DNA of 64,000 nt from positions 2,309,249 through 2,373,248 of the forward strand of contig NZ_SIHI01000001.1 in NCBI RefSeq assembly GCF_007859735.1. Direction: 5' to 3'. The notes beneath the pieces are model-generated. The model worked only from the letters and a program-made list of their open reading frames with translations, had not been told where the DNA came from and searched no databases. The stretch is from Thalassoglobus neptunius (GTDB lineage Bacteria > Planctomycetota > Planctomycetia > Planctomycetales > Planctomycetaceae). The position numbers and the translations under genes are program-made. The first letter of the stretch is position 1. The number at the start of each line of letters is the position of its first letter. Shown piece by piece: positions 62,443 through 64,000 of the stretch.

Positions 62443-63507
62443 ATGCCCGCAACAACTCGACTCAAACTTCTTTCCAGGAATCAGCGTGGATTTACGCTGA
62501 TCGAACTGCTGGTGGTGATTGCGATCATCGCAATTCTTATCGCCCTGCTGCTCCCGGCAGTTCAGCAAGCACGTGAAGCAGCTCGACGGACACAGTGCAA
62601 AAACAACCTGAAGCAATTCGGGCTGGCAATGCACAACTACCACGACGTCTACAAGTCTTTCCCAATCGGACACCAATATCGTGGTTGGTTCAACGGAGAT
62701 CCGGAAACCAATCCGAAACGAGGCGGTTCCGCCTACGGTTGGGGCTGGGCGCTTTTGCCATATATGGATCAAGGTCCATTGTTCAACCTGTTCTGGGCTG
62801 AACAACAGGCTGCTTGGGATCAACCAGGACCAAATCAACAAGTCGGTCAAGAGAACGTCACTTTGTGCCAAACTGTCTTGCCGCTCTTCAGTTGTCCTTC
62901 TGATACCAAGCCCTCCAATCAGAATGATGCAGCCATTCCAAACTCCGCAACAAGTAGCTATCAGGGTGCTTCCAGTGCCTATAACGGTTACAATGGCAAT
63001 AACGTGACAGCCAACAATATCCCACGCCGTCGGAACGGAATCTTTCGAAGAACCAACTCAGGACCACCTGCGAAGATCCGAGACATCACCGACGGAACAA
63101 GTAACACGATTGCTGTCGCTGAAACACGCTGGGGGATGCAGACCAACGGTCTGAACCGATCTCGTTTCTACGGAGCTCAGGACAACAACGGTCTGACGGG
63201 TGCTCAAGGCGCATCTAACGCCCTTCTCGTTCAAGGTGAATGGGCTATGAACTGGCTTCAGATCGAAGGAAATCCGCAACCGCACCGTACTGCAGGAAGC
63301 CTGCACGTGGGCGGTGCTCAGTTCCTGTTCTGTGATGGAACCGTTCGCTTCCTCAGCGAAAACATTGAGCACACCTCCACACCGTGGATCAATCTCAACA
63401 GTGCGTTCCGAACTGAAGACGTTGCGAGCAACCCAAACGCTCCGTTTTTCGGAACCTATCAGAAGCTCTTTGCACGAAACGATGGAGCTGTGATCGGAGA
63501 GTTCTAA
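62443..63507 (+). CDS. DUF1559 pseudopilin-like protein (paralogue 2)
   Basis: A 354-aa protein nearly identical in layout to the one at 60134. It has the leader [19 protein letters not shown], the conserved [21 protein letters not shown] block, and the C-terminal [18 protein letters not shown]. Differences cluster in the middle (for example [20 protein letters not shown]). The two look like a tandem duplication with the lipoprotein between. The 3' end overlaps the convergent DUF2071 gene by 4 bp. Confidence 0.92.
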   Translation: MPATTRLKLLSRNQRGFTLIELLVVIAIIAILIALLLPAVQQAREAARRTQCKNNLKQFGLAMHNYHDVYKSFPIGHQYRGWFNGDPETNPKRGGSAYGWGWALLPYMDQGPLFNLFWAEQQAAWDQPGPNQQVGQENVTLCQTVLPLFSCPSDTKPSNQNDAAIPNSATSSYQGASSAYNGYNGNNVTANNIPRRRNGIFRRTNSGPPAKIRDITDGTSNTIAVAETRWGMQTNGLNRSRFYGAQDNNGLTGAQGASNALLVQGEWAMNWLQIEGNPQPHRTAGSLHVGGAQFLFCDGTVRFLSENIEHTSTPWINLNSAFRTEDVASNPNAPFFGTYQKLFARNDGAVIGEF

Positions 63508-64000
63508 GAGGACTTCAATCCAAAAACCTCGACATCAACACCCTCGGAGTACACCATGTGCTCCGGGGGTGTTTGCATTGATGGGAACCCATCCAACTCC
63601 ACCGGGAGGCTGCTGAACGCGTTCACTTTCACCGGTTGAACACGGTAAGGAGGATGATGCACCTGCCCGGTCGCAATTTCACCGGGTCGTGTTTCGCTGA
63701 ACAGGATGTATCGCTCCACAAGAAAGAAGTCGAGTGTACCCGGCTCGCTGGGACTCGCCGTTTCCTGCGGTTGATACTCGAATTCCATCGTCCTTCGTTG
63801 TTCGTCTCGAAACTGACTCGTTCGATAATGAACCGCCCCAGCGTCATCGACGGACGCAAACATCTTTCCCCAAACGTACGGAAGCCCGAACAGCTTTCGA
63901 GCGAGCATCACCGCCAGCCAGCGATTCGCTGTGAGCGAGAAAAACCAAACCCCGGGCGTGCCGTCTTCATTGAAGGCATACGTACGGACGTTCAGCTCCA
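63504..64000 (-). CDS. DUF2071 (YqjF-like) protein, N-terminus beyond the window
   Basis: The frame stays open to the window edge: before the GTG at 63911 it reads [20 protein letters not shown] and [10 protein letters not shown], the typical DUF2071 core, and continues [14 protein letters not shown]. The C-terminal part lies here (stop at 63504). Roughly the first half is missing. Family function is unknown. The stop overlaps the convergent DUF1559 stop by 4 bp. Confidence 0.85.
   Translation of the reverse strand, partial: ELNVRTYAFNEDGTPGVWFFSLTANRWLAVMLARKLFGLPYVWGKMFASVDDAGAVHYRTSQFRDEQRRTMEFEYQPQETASPSEPGTLDFFLVERYILFSETRPGEIATGQVHHPPYRVQPVKVNAFSSLPVELDGFPSMQTPPEHMVYSEGVDVEVFGLKSS
63537..63573 (+). 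terminator. Stem-loop ending DUF1559 paralogue 2, inside the DUF2071 coding end
   Basis: AACACCCTCGGAG and CTCCGGGGGTGTT pair over 13 bp (one G-T) around an 11-nt loop. Only a short T run (GTTT) follows, so it is a weaker terminator than those upstream. It sits within the coding 3' end of the convergent gene. Confidence 0.65.

Noticed and set aside
1-64000. CRISPR array, prophage or restriction/defence island
   Set aside because: No regularly spaced repeats, phage structural genes or methylase/nuclease pairs are present. The HEPN gene stands alone.

Overview
The window looks like a chromosomal segment of a planctomycete (Planctomycetota, probably Planctomycetaceae or a close relative). Supporting features are two DUF1559 pseudopilin-like proteins carrying the [16 protein letters not shown] leader and a C-terminal H-x9-DG-type motif, a secreted sulfatase, Gfo/Idh/MocA oxidoreductases with a sugar isomerase-like TIM barrel, a futalosine-pathway (MqnD-like) enzyme, a PilZ protein, a Ser/Thr kinase with a membrane tail, and many secreted or lipoprotein genes of no known function. 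Base composition is even and most genes are housekeeping or phylum-typical. I see no prophage, CRISPR array or integrated island. The only mobile-element trace is the start of a probable transposase at the left edge.

Left third (1-23 kb). After the transposase remnant and a hypothetical gene comes a YdeI/OmdA-type gene with a C-terminal CDGSH iron-sulfur motif, broken by two in-frame TAA codons. Then follow yebC, yifB/comM, an SGNH-like protein, a ThiF/MoeB-type E1-like enzyme, a secreted TRASH/YHS-like protein, an M1-peptidase/DUF6702 pair, a zinc-ribbon protein, a DUF2007 protein and an EF-hand-rich secreted protein. Next are a TPR membrane protein, an RluA pseudouridine synthase and an FAH-family enzyme (rluA and FAH overlap), a Cys/Pro-rich secreted protein, and a minus-strand run proB, FabI-like SDR, mqnD. 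csrA lies near 23 kb.

Middle (23-45 kb). tRNA-Glu(UUC) is divergent from a Ser/Thr kinase. A disordered lipoprotein, PilZ protein, esterase/SMP-30 fusion, membrane histidine kinase and SprT-like metallopeptidase follow. The ribosomal alpha operon reads rpmJ-rpsM-rpsK-rpoA-rplQ; rpsD is absent, and the 38-codon rpmJ was found by reading the spacer. Then come a lone receiver protein, a composite zinc-ribbon/DUF1559/STN-like protein, a BatA/VWA membrane protein, a divergent HEPN(Swt1-like)-2TM-zinc-ribbon protein, a Gfo/Idh/MocA oxidoreductase and an ATP-grasp protein.

Right third (45-64 kb). A RidA protein faces a complete minus-strand phosphate cluster, pstS-pstC-pstA-pstB-phoU-phoB, preceded by a tandem 12-bp direct repeat with 22-bp period that looks like a Pho box. 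metY and a Na+/Ca2+ exchanger-type antiporter follow. A secreted sulfatase with a VHL-like domain runs, through an apparent one-base frameshift, into a zinc metallopeptidase domain. Then come a TIM-barrel isomerase-like gene, a second Gfo/Idh/MocA gene, two close DUF1559 paralogues flanking a small lipoprotein, each with a strong terminator, and a DUF2071 gene cut by the right edge.

A dispersed intergenic element of about 100 bp, palindromic at its ends, occurs in at least six full or partial copies and only between genes. The strongest leads are this repeat, the HEPN-membrane-zinc-ribbon protein, and the frameshifted sulfatase/metallopeptidase.
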